In this document: one piece after another, positions 17,269-26,151 of the stretch | Layout: every line of letters begins with the position of its first letter | Position numbering within the stretch: position 1 is the stretch's first letter | NCBI RefSeq assembly: GCF_009617875.1 | Contig: NZ_BLAV01000001.1 | Coordinates: 3,658,001-3,722,000, forward strand | Source: Prolixibacter sp. NT017 | GTDB taxonomy: Bacteria > Bacteroidota > Bacteroidia > Bacteroidales > Prolixibacteraceae | DNA length: 64,000 bases | Direction: 5' to 3' | The notes under the pieces: generated by a model | The model's database searches: none | The model's input: only the letters and a program-made list of their open reading frames with translations | What the model was told of the DNA's origin: nothing | Made by a program: the position numbers and the translations under genes

Positions 17269-17715
17269 ATGAACTTAAATTTGCCGAAATACAACCTGCG
17301 TGTTCGCCTGGCTGACGGAAAAAAGAGTGTCTTTGATCCCTGTCGAAAAAAATGGGTGCCGCTAACGCCGGAAGAGCGGGTCAGACAATTGTTTATCCGT
17401 TACCTAAACGAAGAAAAGCAATACCCTCTCTCGTTAATCGCGGTGGAAATGTCCTTGCGTATTAATCGCAATGCATTCCGCAGCGACATTGTTGTTTTCG
17501 GTTCACAGGCAGCACCGCTACTCGCGGTGGAGTGCAAGGCGCCCCAGGTGAAAATTACTCAACAGGCATTCGATCAGATTGCCCGTTACAACATGCAGCT
17601 TCAGGTAAAATACCTGGTGGTGACCAACGGAATGGAGCATTACTGCTGCCGTTTTTTACCCGACACCAACAGCTACGAGTTTTTGCCGGCTATTCCGGAT
17701 TTTCAATCTCTCTAA
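17269..17715 (+). CDS. Stand-alone HsdR N-terminal-like nuclease domain protein
   Basis: A 148-residue protein that corresponds to the N-terminal PD-(D/E)xK nuclease-type domain of type I restriction subunit R, without helicase. Sequence marks: VRQLFIRYLNEEKQYP (conserved Glu of the first helix), NRNAFRSDIVVFG (Asp) and LLAVECKAPQVK (E-x-K), then QIARYNMQLQVKYLVVTNG. No hsdM or hsdS is nearby, so it is not part of an RM locus. Similar solitary proteins are common in Bacteroidota and their role is unknown. Start: a GTG at 17266 directly precedes the ATG; the ATG is preferred. Confidence 0.8.
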   Translation: MNLNLPKYNLRVRLADGKKSVFDPCRKKWVPLTPEERVRQLFIRYLNEEKQYPLSLIAVEMSLRINRNAFRSDIVVFGSQAAPLLAVECKAPQVKITQQAFDQIARYNMQLQVKYLVVTNGMEHYCCRFLPDTNSYEFLPAIPDFQSL

Positions 17716-18245
17716 TCTTCCGGATTGATCAACTGAAAGAGATGCTCATCCTTCCAGCCTCTGGCATCGCGAATCCAATCTTTCCGGGTTCCCGCCAACT
17801 CAAATCCGAATTTTTTAAATAACCCGATACTGGCTTCATTGTTCGCATCGATATTGGCATAAACCGCATGAAGGTTCAAACGGCTGAAGCAGTATTCCAA
17901 AACAAGTTTCAGTGCTTCAGATGCGTAACCGTTTTGGCGGTCTTCCTTTTCAGCAATCAGAATCCCAATACCCGCACGGGAATGGTGTGGCTCAAAATCG
18001 AAAAGATCAATCGAGCCAACAGCTCTTCCTTCTGCGTTCTCGATCATCAGGCGAAGCTGTTTACTCTCGTAAATATCTTTATCTGAATTCTTGATATAAA
18101 GCGCAATTAAATACTTCGAAAAAGGCGCCAATGTGTCGCTGACTTCCCAAACTTCGCTGTTGTTTTCCCAGCGGTACAGCAACTCAATATCTTCGGGCTC
18201 TATCGCCCTCAACGTGATTTTCTCGCTCTTCAGGTATTGTGTCAT
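17712..18245 (-). CDS. GNAT family N-acetyltransferase (RimJ/RimL-like)
   Basis: A 177-residue acetyltransferase. The N-terminal KITLRAIEPEDIELLYRWENN and the acetyl-CoA segment IGILIAEKEDRQNGYASEALKL, followed by VYANIDANNEASIGLFKKFGFELAG, give the RimJ/RimL-type GNAT fold. The likely substrate is a protein or polyamine amine and cannot be read from sequence. The start codon lies 62 bases inside the end of the upstream glycosyltransferase gene in another frame, and the stop overlaps the convergent HsdR-N-like gene by four bases. Confidence 0.88.
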   Translation of the reverse strand: MTQYLKSEKITLRAIEPEDIELLYRWENNSEVWEVSDTLAPFSKYLIALYIKNSDKDIYESKQLRLMIENAEGRAVGSIDLFDFEPHHSRAGIGILIAEKEDRQNGYASEALKLVLEYCFSRLNLHAVYANIDANNEASIGLFKKFGFELAGTRKDWIRDARGWKDEHLFQLINPED

Positions 18246-20205
18246 ACGATTTAGTATTTCCCAGTTTGGATATATTTCGTCGAATTATTTCCAGATCGTT
18301 TAAAATCCGGTAATCTTTAGCATACAATGTATTAATTTTTTTCACATCCACGTGGCTCTTCCATTGTGTCGGAGCATCGGCGCATGATAACACGCCAGGG
18401 AGCAAATCTGGCAGTTCAATATCAGTTTCAGTCTCTTCCGACGAATAACCTACCCAAGTTTTATTTCCCTTCAACACTTTAAATATGTTAGAAAAGTAGA
18501 ATTTTTTTGAGTGAACAAAAGGCACAATAAATGGAGACAGAATAAATCCAAGAAGGGAAACTATCACATCCAGCGCCCGCTTCCGCCTTCTGTTTTCAGG
18601 CAAACTGATGGCATTGATATCAAACAAGATCAAATCGCCGACATCGTTAGCCGAATGACTGGCAATGAAAAAACCTCCTTCGGAATTAAATATCCTGAAA
18701 CGGACCGACTGACTGCTTGCCTGAACCATCGAGCGAATCATTTCGCCCGCCGAAACATCTTCCGCACAGTAGACAATCTCGTCAACATGGTTAATGCGGA
18801 CAATTTCCTGAAGCTGAGCTAATGTTCCAAGCGTGTCTCCGGTTTCATCCTTCTCGTCCAACACAACCCCACCCAACCATTGAAAGCGGTTGCCCTGCGA
18901 AACTAAAACCTCTTTCACTTTTTGAATTTGCGCGTGTGCTCCGACCGAAACAATGCGGTTGTTTTTTCCCTTCCCGACAGGATAATTGAGCCAACCCAGC
19001 TTTGCCATAACCAGCCTCGCCGGTAACAACGAAATCAAACCCCAACCAGCAGCAAGAATCATTATGGCCCGCGAAAATCGAAACGTTTCCCCCATCAGTG
19101 AGTAGGTAACCAGTAAAACCAAGGCGGCCGTGAACCAGCTTCGCAAAAATCCGCGAATGCGCCAATGCCGGTTATATGCCCCCGAAAGCAAGAGGGTGAC
19201 GACAAATAACAGCACATATATCGGGATAACCGTATGCAATAAATCCCGGGGATAGTAACCCGGCTCGTGTGCAATTTGCTCCCAGGCAGGAACCAGCCAG
19301 CTAAACCCGGCAAACATCAAGACAGCGTCGACTAAAGGCTTCCACAGCCATTGCAAACTTCGCTTCAGCAAACTAAGAGAAGCCCTAAAAAAAATAGCCA
19401 GACGAATCATTAGGCTGAATAGCCAGGCACCGGAAGTCGCATAATGCTTCCGCACGAAAATGAGCATGGCCTTGTAGAACAGCCGCACATAATTGAAACT
19501 TCCCTTACGTGTACTTTCTCCTTTGTAATGGATAATGGTTGTTTCCGGGAAGTAGTAATTCTCGTATCCGGCTTGCTGAATCCGATAGGAAAGATCGATG
19601 TCTTCGCCGTACATAAAAAAGGTTTCATCCAGCAAACCAATTTGATCCAGAGTTTCCTTCCGAAGTAACATGAAAGCACCGGCTAGCACATCGATTCGAT
19701 TGGTTTTATCTTCCGGAAGATGCCCCAAATAATAACGAGCGAAAACCGAAGAACGCGGGAAAAGGCGCGTAAATCCGAAAATTTTGTAAAACGAAGCCAT
19801 CGGCGTGGGAAATCCCCGTTTCGATTCCGGCAAAAACTTACCGCTTCCGTCAATCATTCGAACACCAAGTCCACCGGCTTTGGGATGCTCATCCATGAAA
19901 GCAATTACCTTCCGGAAGCTATCTTCCTGGACAATTGTATCAGGATTCAGCAGCAGAATATATTCTCCTTCTGCCTGCCGGATAGCCTGGTTGTTCGCTT
20001 TGGAAAAACCTACGTTCTCATGATTGACGATTAGTTTCACCCACGGGAAGGAATCCCTCAGCATCGCGTACGAACCATCAGTCGAATTATTATCCACAAC
20101 AAATACTTCCACATCCAATCCTTTGGCCGCTTTTTGCACTGAAGCCAAACATTGGGATAGGAAGAATCTGACGTTATAATTAACAATAACGACTGATAAT
20201 TTCAT
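18184..20205 (-). CDS. Family 2 glycosyltransferase fused to a phosphoglycosyltransferase-like membrane module
   Basis: A 673-residue fusion. Residues 1-240 are a GT-A rhamnosyltransferase-type domain (VVIVNYNVRFFLSQCL, VDNNSTDGS, LLLNPDTIV, MYGEDIDLSYRIQQAG). Residues 250-400 hold several membrane helices, residues 410-530 look like the Rossmann-type CoA-binding-like domain of WbaP/WcaJ proteins (NNRIVSVGAH), and residues 545-660 resemble the C-terminal sugar-phosphate transferase module (RRRKRALDVIVSLLG near 545, LYAKDYRILNDLEII near the end) but are shortened between. It acts at the inner membrane in surface glycan assembly; whether the last module is active is doubtful. recR precedes it by 58 bases; the GNAT gene overlaps its end. 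Confidence 0.8.
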   Translation of the reverse strand: MKLSVVIVNYNVRFFLSQCLASVQKAAKGLDVEVFVVDNNSTDGSYAMLRDSFPWVKLIVNHENVGFSKANNQAIRQAEGEYILLLNPDTIVQEDSFRKVIAFMDEHPKAGGLGVRMIDGSGKFLPESKRGFPTPMASFYKIFGFTRLFPRSSVFARYYLGHLPEDKTNRIDVLAGAFMLLRKETLDQIGLLDETFFMYGEDIDLSYRIQQAGYENYYFPETTIIHYKGESTRKGSFNYVRLFYKAMLIFVRKHYATSGAWLFSLMIRLAIFFRASLSLLKRSLQWLWKPLVDAVLMFAGFSWLVPAWEQIAHEPGYYPRDLLHTVIPIYVLLFVVTLLLSGAYNRHWRIRGFLRSWFTAALVLLVTYSLMGETFRFSRAIMILAAGWGLISLLPARLVMAKLGWLNYPVGKGKNNRIVSVGAHAQIQKVKEVLVSQGNRFQWLGGVVLDEKDETGDTLGTLAQLQEIVRINHVDEIVYCAEDVSAGEMIRSMVQASSQSVRFRIFNSEGGFFIASHSANDVGDLILFDINAISLPENRRRKRALDVIVSLLGFILSPFIVPFVHSKKFYFSNIFKVLKGNKTWVGYSSEETETDIELPDLLPGVLSCADAPTQWKSHVDVKKINTLYAKDYRILNDLEIIRRNISKLGNTKSYDTIPEERENHVEGDRARRY

Positions 20206-20263
20206 GGATGAACGGTTTATTCGTTTTAGTCAGGTTACTAAAAGTCCGGGAACCGTCGGTTCC

Positions 20264-20890
20264 TTATTGCCCGAGCGATTGTTCGAACAACTGCCGGTTG
20301 ATGATGGAACGTCCTAACGTTACTTCGTCAATGTATTCCAATTCATCACCAATGGACACGCCGCGTGCCAGCATGGAAACTTTCACCCCGGATTCTTTTA
20401 ATTTCTTAAATATATAGAAGTTCGTACTATCTCCTTCCATCGTGGTACTCAGTGCCAGAATTATTTCCTTCACATCGCCTTCTCCGACGCGCTTAATCAA
20501 CGAATCAATTTCGAGATCAGCCGGCCCGATTCCGTCCATCGGCGAAATAATTCCGCCCAACACATGAAAAACGCCGTGATACTGCTGCGTATTTTCAATC
20601 GACATCACGTCCCTTATGTTCTCGACAACGCAAATCGTGCCATGGTCGCGGGATTCGTTACTGCAGATGTTGCAAACCTCGGTATCCGAGATATTGCGAC
20701 AAACTTTGCAGTGACGGATTTCATCGCGTAAGCGGGTAATGGAATTACTGAAACGATGCACATCCTCTTTGTCCTGCTTCAACAAATGCAGCACCAGCCG
20801 TAACGCAGTTTTTTTTCCAATTCCCGGAAGCTTGGCAAATTCGGTTACAGCATTTTCCAATAATTTTGATGGGAAAGTATCCTGGGTCAT
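20264..20890 (-). CDS. recR: Recombination mediator protein RecR
   Basis: A 208-residue protein of normal length. Helix-hairpin-helix [17 protein letters not shown] (about residues 20-36), four-cysteine zinc motif [16 protein letters not shown] (57-72), then the Toprim domain ([34 protein letters not shown]). RecR with RecO/RecF loads RecA at gaps. It lies between the PFL-like gene (78-base gap) and the glycosyltransferase on the same strand. Confidence 0.97.
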   Translation of the reverse strand: MTQDTFPSKLLENAVTEFAKLPGIGKKTALRLVLHLLKQDKEDVHRFSNSITRLRDEIRHCKVCRNISDTEVCNICSNESRDHGTICVVENIRDVMSIENTQQYHGVFHVLGGIISPMDGIGPADLEIDSLIKRVGEGDVKEIILALSTTMEGDSTNFYIFKKLKESGVKVSMLARGVSIGDELEYIDEVTLGRSIINRQLFEQSLGQ

Positions 20891-20968
20891 GTTTCACGAA
20901 TTCAGTGTGCCCAAAGGTAAGAAGCATGCCTGAAAAAGAAAAGCGTTTGCAGGAAACCCGGAATGGCC

Positions 20969-23152
20969 TCAATCATCGAGCTGAATGATAATCTGTTCCT
21001 GTGTATCGGGATCCAATTCGACAAAACGTACAGTACCGGAACCCAGGCGCACCATCACATCGCGATAATTTTCCGGGTCGCGACGGGCAGCTTCCAACGT
21101 ATTCCGGTCCAACACACTGATCACCATCTGCCCGACTCCCAGTTGCCTTAGCGCCTCGAGAATGGTGATTTGTTGTCCTTCGTTGAGATTTTTACTTACC
21201 TGAAAAAGATGCATCCCGTTTCGCTGCAGGATTTCAGTATCCGGAAAAACTATTTTTTCGGGATATTGTTGTAAAATAATTCGATGATTCAGGGAGCAAT
21301 CCAATAACGTCTTCGCTTTTCGCCCGTCTGCACTGGCAGCTGTTTTTCGGCCAAAAGCCATATTTATTTTTCCGTTTGCCGGACAATGAGCAAAATGGTG
21401 CATGCCTGATTTTTTGGCATCTCTGACGCCGACATAGGATAATAGTTGCTCAATTCTGTGAATAAAACCGTCGGAACGATTCTTTATATTTCTTCGGTAA
21501 AGCGATTTGGACAGCAACTCCCTCTCGTTTTCAAACCCTTCGTAATCTTCACCAATAATGTAACTTAGTTTAACCGGGTAGAGCAGTTTATCCTGAAAAA
21601 CAACCGACTCAATCGCAGCCAGACTATCGCCAACATTTTTGATACCGGCCACTTCCACTCCACTTCCCAAAAATGGAATATCATCATCTAAAATGGAATG
21701 TCCGTCAGAAATACATTGGTCGTGGAGGAGGGACGCAAAAATAAAGGATGCCTCCCGGTTCATAACGGTATAAAGTATTTCCTCCTGGATGGCCAGGGCT
21801 TCTACGAAATATTCTACCTCCCGGGAAAAGGCATCCCATATGCCATCCAAGTTATGAAATTTGGCGAATTTTCCAAAGTCGGGACCGACTTCCACTCCTG
21901 AAATAAAATCACGTCCGCCGTTCATCGATAACTCAAGTATCTTTAGAAGGTTCACCGCACCAGCCGGACCACCAATGCTTCGATGCCAAATGACAAAGCC
22001 GCCATTTCCGTTCGGAATATATTGTTCAGCTTCTTCTTCCGATACACCGTAAATTTGATTGATGTACGGAATGAGCACAGAATCATTGAAAAGTAAGGGA
22101 TTGATATTTCCCGCCGACAGCAAGCCCGCCGCCTGGGTAAAAAGTGATTCATCCTGCCCGTCGTAATACCGCAGACAAATTTGTGGCAAAGCCTCTTTTA
22201 CCGATGCACTGGTCCGCAATGCAAATTGAGCAAATTGGTCCGCCGCTTCCTCGTTGGACCGTCCTTTTCCACCAATAACCAATCGTCCTTCAACACCTAA
22301 CTGCCGCGCATTGATCAGGCGCCAGAACGATTCCATCAACTGAAGTGCCAGCTCTTCGGTGAGCTCTTCACTTTCGATATCGTTTTTCAAAAAATCACCG
22401 AGTGCAACATCGAGGCGACCGTAATTCCCGGTTCCCGAAAGAAGTGAAAACAGATGAATCAACTGAACCGCTTCCCGGAAAGTTGTCGGTTTCGAATCGG
22501 AAATGGTCTCCAGGGCCGAAGCCATGTGCAGCAATTCCGCTTTGCTTTCTTCATGGACGCATTCGTCACTTAAATCGCGGGCATAAACTGCATATTGATT
22601 AATCACACGAACCAGAATATCCAACACTCCCAGCATGGAAGTTATCATGGCCCGTTTTTTATCGTCTTCATCTTCCTGAGCAATAGATTGTAGTTCGGCA
22701 CGAAGTCCGGGTATTCCTACTTGCACCAGCTTAGCGTAATCGGGATTGATTCCGGAAATACGATAATAAGGCTCAAAAACACCATGGTTTCTGAAACGCC
22801 TCATCTTATCAGGAGTGAATTTTTCCTCGGCCTGTCGCTGAGCCGATCTGATTTTAGCAACCGAATTTTCGCCCCGCCAAAAAGCTTCCAGCGTTCGCAG
22901 GCGTAGCTCTTGTTTAAAGGTCAACTGCGGATGCTCTAACATTTTTTGCATCCTTCCCTCATCATAGAAGTAGCCCAAATAACCTTCGTAAATGGAAATT
23001 CCTATCGGCAATGGTTCTACCCTTCCGACGAACCGATCTCTTTTACCGACAGGTTGCATTGTAGCCGGAAATAATACCTCCAAACAATTCAACTCTCTAA
23101 CCGAGGGTTCCGCTGTTTGAAATTCCTGGTAAACCCGGGTAAACTTCTCCAT
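20969..23152 (-). CDS. Pyruvate formate-lyase/glycyl-radical-enzyme-like protein without radical Gly or catalytic Cys
   Basis: A 727-residue protein with the fold signatures of glycyl radical enzymes: FREAVQLIHLFSLL, LPQICLRYYDGQ, NLLKILELSMNGGRDF, then the C-terminal HFAHCPANGKINMAFGRKTAASADGRK pattern (given here in part) and VRFVELDPDTQEQII. The Cys-loop is NGNGGF (residues 381-386) with no cysteine, and the radical loop reads VRLGSGTVRF, which puts Ser705 at the radical Gly position. No activating radical SAM enzyme gene adjoins. Function is therefore unknown. Start: ATG at 23152 has AGGAAG nine bases upstream, better than the ATG 30 bases earlier. A 246-base gap with nothing recognisable precedes it. 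Confidence 0.75.
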   Translation of the reverse strand: MEKFTRVYQEFQTAEPSVRELNCLEVLFPATMQPVGKRDRFVGRVEPLPIGISIYEGYLGYFYDEGRMQKMLEHPQLTFKQELRLRTLEAFWRGENSVAKIRSAQRQAEEKFTPDKMRRFRNHGVFEPYYRISGINPDYAKLVQVGIPGLRAELQSIAQEDEDDKKRAMITSMLGVLDILVRVINQYAVYARDLSDECVHEESKAELLHMASALETISDSKPTTFREAVQLIHLFSLLSGTGNYGRLDVALGDFLKNDIESEELTEELALQLMESFWRLINARQLGVEGRLVIGGKGRSNEEAADQFAQFALRTSASVKEALPQICLRYYDGQDESLFTQAAGLLSAGNINPLLFNDSVLIPYINQIYGVSEEEAEQYIPNGNGGFVIWHRSIGGPAGAVNLLKILELSMNGGRDFISGVEVGPDFGKFAKFHNLDGIWDAFSREVEYFVEALAIQEEILYTVMNREASFIFASLLHDQCISDGHSILDDDIPFLGSGVEVAGIKNVGDSLAAIESVVFQDKLLYPVKLSYIIGEDYEGFENERELLSKSLYRRNIKNRSDGFIHRIEQLLSYVGVRDAKKSGMHHFAHCPANGKINMAFGRKTAASADGRKAKTLLDCSLNHRIILQQYPEKIVFPDTEILQRNGMHLFQVSKNLNEGQQITILEALRQLGVGQMVISVLDRNTLEAARRDPENYRDVMVRLGSGTVRFVELDPDTQEQIIIQLDD

Positions 23153-23428
23153 TATGCAAATCTTCCTGCGGAGACTTTTCATATCAAACTAGTTTCGTTT
23201 ACCTGATAAATGTAGCTTTCCGTTTCCAAATTATATCCGTTACGTTATCTGTCTGCTAACGACAACTTCATGCCAATTTAATTAAAAATACAAGCGATGC
23301 TTCACCATTTTCGAAAACGACTGCCAAACAACACGTTAAAATATGTTAATTAATTACATATTGAGAATTTCAATTAAACCTTCGTTTATCATTCTTATCT
23401 TACGGAAGTAATCATTAATCTTTCTCAG

Positions 23429-23800
23429 ATGAAAACAAAACTCTTATTTGTCCTGCTAAGTATGTTCATGGGAATCACCATGGTAAATGCGCAGCCACGT
23501 CGCGGCAATATGTCTGCAGAAGACATCGCCAAACGTCAGACTTCTCAAACAACTGAAGCACTGAACCTGAATAAGGCGACCTCAGAAAAGTTATACCAGA
23601 TTAATCTGAAATATGCTGAAAAAATGAAAGAGGCTTTCGCCGACCGAAGCTCCGATCGCGAAGCCATGCGCGATGAAATGATGTCGATAAGGGAACAAAA
23701 AAATAAAGAACTCAAGCAACTTTTTACCAAGGAGCAGTTCGAGAAATACCAGAAACACCAGCAGGAAATGATGCAGCAACGAAGAGGCATGAGAAGATAA
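23429..23800 (+). CDS. Small secreted helical protein (Spy/DUF4890-like)
   Basis: A 123-residue protein with a clear signal peptide (MKTKLLFVLLSMFMGITMVNA, cleavage expected before QPRRG). The mature part is almost all charged helix rich in Lys, Glu, Gln, Met and Arg, with LNLNKATSEKLYQINLKY and ELKQLFTKEQFEKYQKHQQ, ending in an Arg/Met tail. This pattern fits the small periplasmic Spy/CpxP-like or DUF4890 proteins; a chaperone or metal-related role is possible but not shown. Own transcription unit, closed by a hairpin terminator. Confidence 0.75.
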   Translation: MKTKLLFVLLSMFMGITMVNAQPRRGNMSAEDIAKRQTSQTTEALNLNKATSEKLYQINLKYAEKMKEAFADRSSDREAMRDEMMSIREQKNKELKQLFTKEQFEKYQKHQQEMMQQRRGMRR

Positions 23801-23806
23801 AATAGT

Positions 23807-23836
23807 CCCCGGATAACTTCCGGGGTTTTATTTTTC
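23807..23836 (+). terminator. Terminator after the small secreted protein gene
   Basis: CCCCGGA (23807-23813) pairs with TCCGGGG (23819-23825) over a five-base loop, followed by TTTTATTTTT. Confidence 0.85.
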
Positions 23837-23854
23837 TATTACAGGTAGTTAATC

Positions 23855-25312
23855 TCAATCCCCCGCTTCATATTGTAAGTTCACTTCCAGCTTGCGGTAT
23901 TTTCGCCGGTAGCGCTCAAACAAAATATACAACAACATTGACGCTGTCAGACCGATGGTCAATGATGCTACCCATGGCATACTGAAGCCTTCGGGGGCAA
24001 AGAAAAGATAAGTGGTAATTACTGTCGTCATGAACAGTGCAGGCAACAGAGTTATCTGATACATCTTATTTTCCTGCATAAAATAAACCGTCACAGCCCA
24101 TAACACAATAGTTGCCAATGTCTGATTCGACCACGCAAAATAACGCCAGATCACACCGAAATTGATTTGAGTCAATAAAAACCCGACAGTAAAAATGGGG
24201 ATACTCACTAACAATCGATTCCGGATAGGGCCTTGCGGGAATTTCAAAAAGTCGGACACAATTAACCGCGCACTACGAAAAGCGGTATCACCGGACGTGA
24301 TAGGGGCAGCAACAACGCCCAACAAAGCAAGCAGGCCACCAACTTTACCCAATAGTGAATTAGATATCTCATTTACGACAAATGCGGCGTTTCCCTGCTG
24401 AGCAATCATTACGTCGTTCAACTTACCCACTCCTCCGAAGAAACTCATACTAATCGCCGCCCAAATCATGGCAACAACAGCTTCCGAAATCATGGCACCG
24501 TAAAACACCCGGCGACCATATTTTTCATTGGTAATACAACGGGCCATCAGTGGAGATTGTGTAGCATGAAAGCCGGAAATGGCTCCACAGGCAATGGTGA
24601 TAAACAACATTGGGAAAACCGGAAACTGTTCGGAGGCGTGATGCAGATTCCTGAATGAATCGAACGTTAGTTCCGGTATTGGAATTCCTTTTACCAGAAT
24701 GGCAACCATCAATCCAACGGCCATGAACAACAGAGAGAATCCGAAAATCGGATACAGTTTGCCAATCAGCTTATCGATAGGCAACATAGTGGCTGCCAGA
24801 TAGTACACAAACACGAGTGTCACCCAAAACGCAACACCTCCAAAACCGGAAGTCATGTCGCTCAGAATTTTGGCGGGTCCCATAATGAAAACCGCTCCAA
24901 CAATCACCATCAGGAAAACCGTGAAAGCCCGCATAAACTGCTTCATACCGTTCCCAAGATAAATTCCGGTTATTTCGGAAATACTCAAACCATTGTGCCG
25001 AATGGACAGCATTCCCGAGAAATAGTCGTGCACAGCTCCACCGAAAACAGCTCCCAACACAATCCACAGAAAGGCCACAGGTCCCCACATCGCGCCGGCA
25101 ACTGCACCGAAAATAGGTCCCAGTCCGGCGATATTCAGAAACTGAATCAGGAAAATTTTCCACCAAGGAAGCGGAAGGTAATCCACTCCATCGTTCATTG
25201 TTACGGCCGGCGTTTTCCGCCTGGGATCGGCTCCGGCCATTCGCTCCACAAAACGACCGTAAAAATGGTATCCTAACAGAAGAAAGGTCAGTGAGGCAAG
25301 AAATGTAATCAT
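23855..25312 (-). CDS. Carbon starvation protein A (CstA) family transporter
   Basis: A 485-residue protein with about 13 membrane helices. Family marks: GYHFYGRFVERMAGADP, FLIQFLNIAGLGPIFGAVAGAMWGP (given here as known CstA signature, residues about 55-78), VHDYFSGMLSIRHNG and GFHATQSPLMARCI. It is shorter than the 700-residue enterobacterial CstA/BtsT, as usual in Bacteroidota. Family members import peptides or pyruvate during carbon limitation; the substrate here is not known. The open frame reaches 12 codons further up; the internal ATG at 25312 is preferred because MITFLASLTF starts the first helix directly. Confidence 0.87.
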   Translation of the reverse strand: MITFLASLTFLLLGYHFYGRFVERMAGADPRRKTPAVTMNDGVDYLPLPWWKIFLIQFLNIAGLGPIFGAVAGAMWGPVAFLWIVLGAVFGGAVHDYFSGMLSIRHNGLSISEITGIYLGNGMKQFMRAFTVFLMVIVGAVFIMGPAKILSDMTSGFGGVAFWVTLVFVYYLAATMLPIDKLIGKLYPIFGFSLLFMAVGLMVAILVKGIPIPELTFDSFRNLHHASEQFPVFPMLFITIACGAISGFHATQSPLMARCITNEKYGRRVFYGAMISEAVVAMIWAAISMSFFGGVGKLNDVMIAQQGNAAFVVNEISNSLLGKVGGLLALLGVVAAPITSGDTAFRSARLIVSDFLKFPQGPIRNRLLVSIPIFTVGFLLTQINFGVIWRYFAWSNQTLATIVLWAVTVYFMQENKMYQITLLPALFMTTVITTYLFFAPEGFSMPWVASLTIGLTASMLLYILFERYRRKYRKLEVNLQYEAGD

Positions 25313-25410
25313 CGGTTTGACGGTTGGTTTCAGCAGCGAAAAATGCAAAATATTCTGGTTTTAAAACCAATCCGTGAAGCTATTATTCAACACGCCAACC
25401 AACATGCCTA

Positions 25411-25449
25411 AAAAGAAAAAAGGCCTGCAGGTAAAACCTTGCAGACCTT
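25411..25449 (-). terminator. Terminator downstream of tRNA-Met
   Basis: Read leftward, AAGGTCTGCAAGG pairs imperfectly (one mismatch, one bulge) with CCTGCAGGCCTT over a short TTTTA loop, then runs into TTTTTTCTTTT. It ends the tRNA transcript a few bases after the mature 3' end. Confidence 0.75.
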
Positions 25450-25452
25450 CTG

Positions 25453-25526
25453 TAGCGAGAGCCGGGCTTGAACCGGCGACCTCATGATTATGAATCATGC
25501 GCTCTAACCAGCTGAGCTACCTCGCC
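25453..25526 (-). tRNA. tRNA-Met (anticodon CAT)
   Basis: A 74-nucleotide cloverleaf read leftward: acceptor GGCGAGG with TCTCGCT (ending in G-U pairs), TA at positions 8-9, D stem GCTC/GAGC, anticodon stem CATGA/TCATG with loop TTCATAA, T arm GCCGG-TTCAAGC-CCGGC, discriminator A. CCA is not encoded. The first acceptor pair is G-U, not a C-A mismatch as in initiator tRNA, so it is an elongator Met tRNA or an Ile tRNA whose C34 is modified by TilS; sequence alone does not settle this. Confidence 0.95.
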
Positions 25527-25711
25527 ATTTTTTCGCGATTGCGGGTGCAAATATAATATGTTTCCGTCACCTGTCAACAGCTTTGCTCAAATTTTTGGAG
25601 TTTTTTTCAGCCTTCTGATAATGCTCATGCTTGCCAAACTGGAATAATTTACTATTTTGCAGTAAAATGTTAACCCTCATTTTAACTTAACTTACGTTCA
25701 ATAAGACCGCG

Positions 25712-26083
25712 ATGAAGAAACTTCAGCTCGAATATAATTTCAAATCATCTCCTTCCGTATTATTTAGCCGATTAAGTACTGCCTCCGGATTATCAGAATG
25801 GTTTGCCGATAATGTGATTGTTCGGGGAAAGAATTACACATTTATCTGGGACAGCACAGAACAAGAAGCCGAAATGCTAGGGAGTCGCCCAAATGATATG
25901 GTGCGTTTCCGCTGGACAGATTGTGATGAAGATTGCTATTTTGAATTCAAAGTGGCCCGTGATGAACTAACCGGTGATGTTTCGTTGGTAATTACTGATT
26001 TTGTTGAAGAAGACGAAATTGACGATGCCACGGATCTTTGGGACTCCCAAATCGCAGAGCTGAAACACACCCTAGGCTCCTAA
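25712..26083 (+). CDS. START-like (SRPBCC/AHSA1-type) domain protein
   Basis: A 123-residue soluble protein with the helix-grip fold pattern: KLQLEYNFKSSPSVLFSRLS, GLSEWFADNV, YTFIWDSTEQEAEM, VRFRWTDCDEDCYFEFKVA and a C-terminal acidic helix LWDSQIAELKHTLG. Such stand-alone proteins of about 125 residues are common in Bacteroidota next to envelope genes. The ligand is unknown. It lies 68 bases before the LptF/LptG-type permease gene, which has its own promoter. Confidence 0.8.
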   Translation: MKKLQLEYNFKSSPSVLFSRLSTASGLSEWFADNVIVRGKNYTFIWDSTEQEAEMLGSRPNDMVRFRWTDCDEDCYFEFKVARDELTGDVSLVITDFVEEDEIDDATDLWDSQIAELKHTLGS

Positions 26084-26088
26084 TCCCG

Positions 26089-26121
26089 TTTGTTCAAAAT
26101 CCCAAAAATACATTAGCTTTG
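26089..26121 (+). promoter_or_regulatory. Promoter of the LptF/G-glycosyltransferase operon
   Basis: TTTG at 26089-26092 and TAGCTTTG at 26114-26121 match both elements of the Bacteroidota consensus with a 21-base spacer. Confidence 0.7.
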
Positions 26122-26151
26122 TGGAGGTTTGAGATTTGACTTACAACTTTC

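Noticed and set aside
17269..17715. Type I restriction-modification locus
   Set aside because: No methylase, specificity subunit or helicase domain is nearby.
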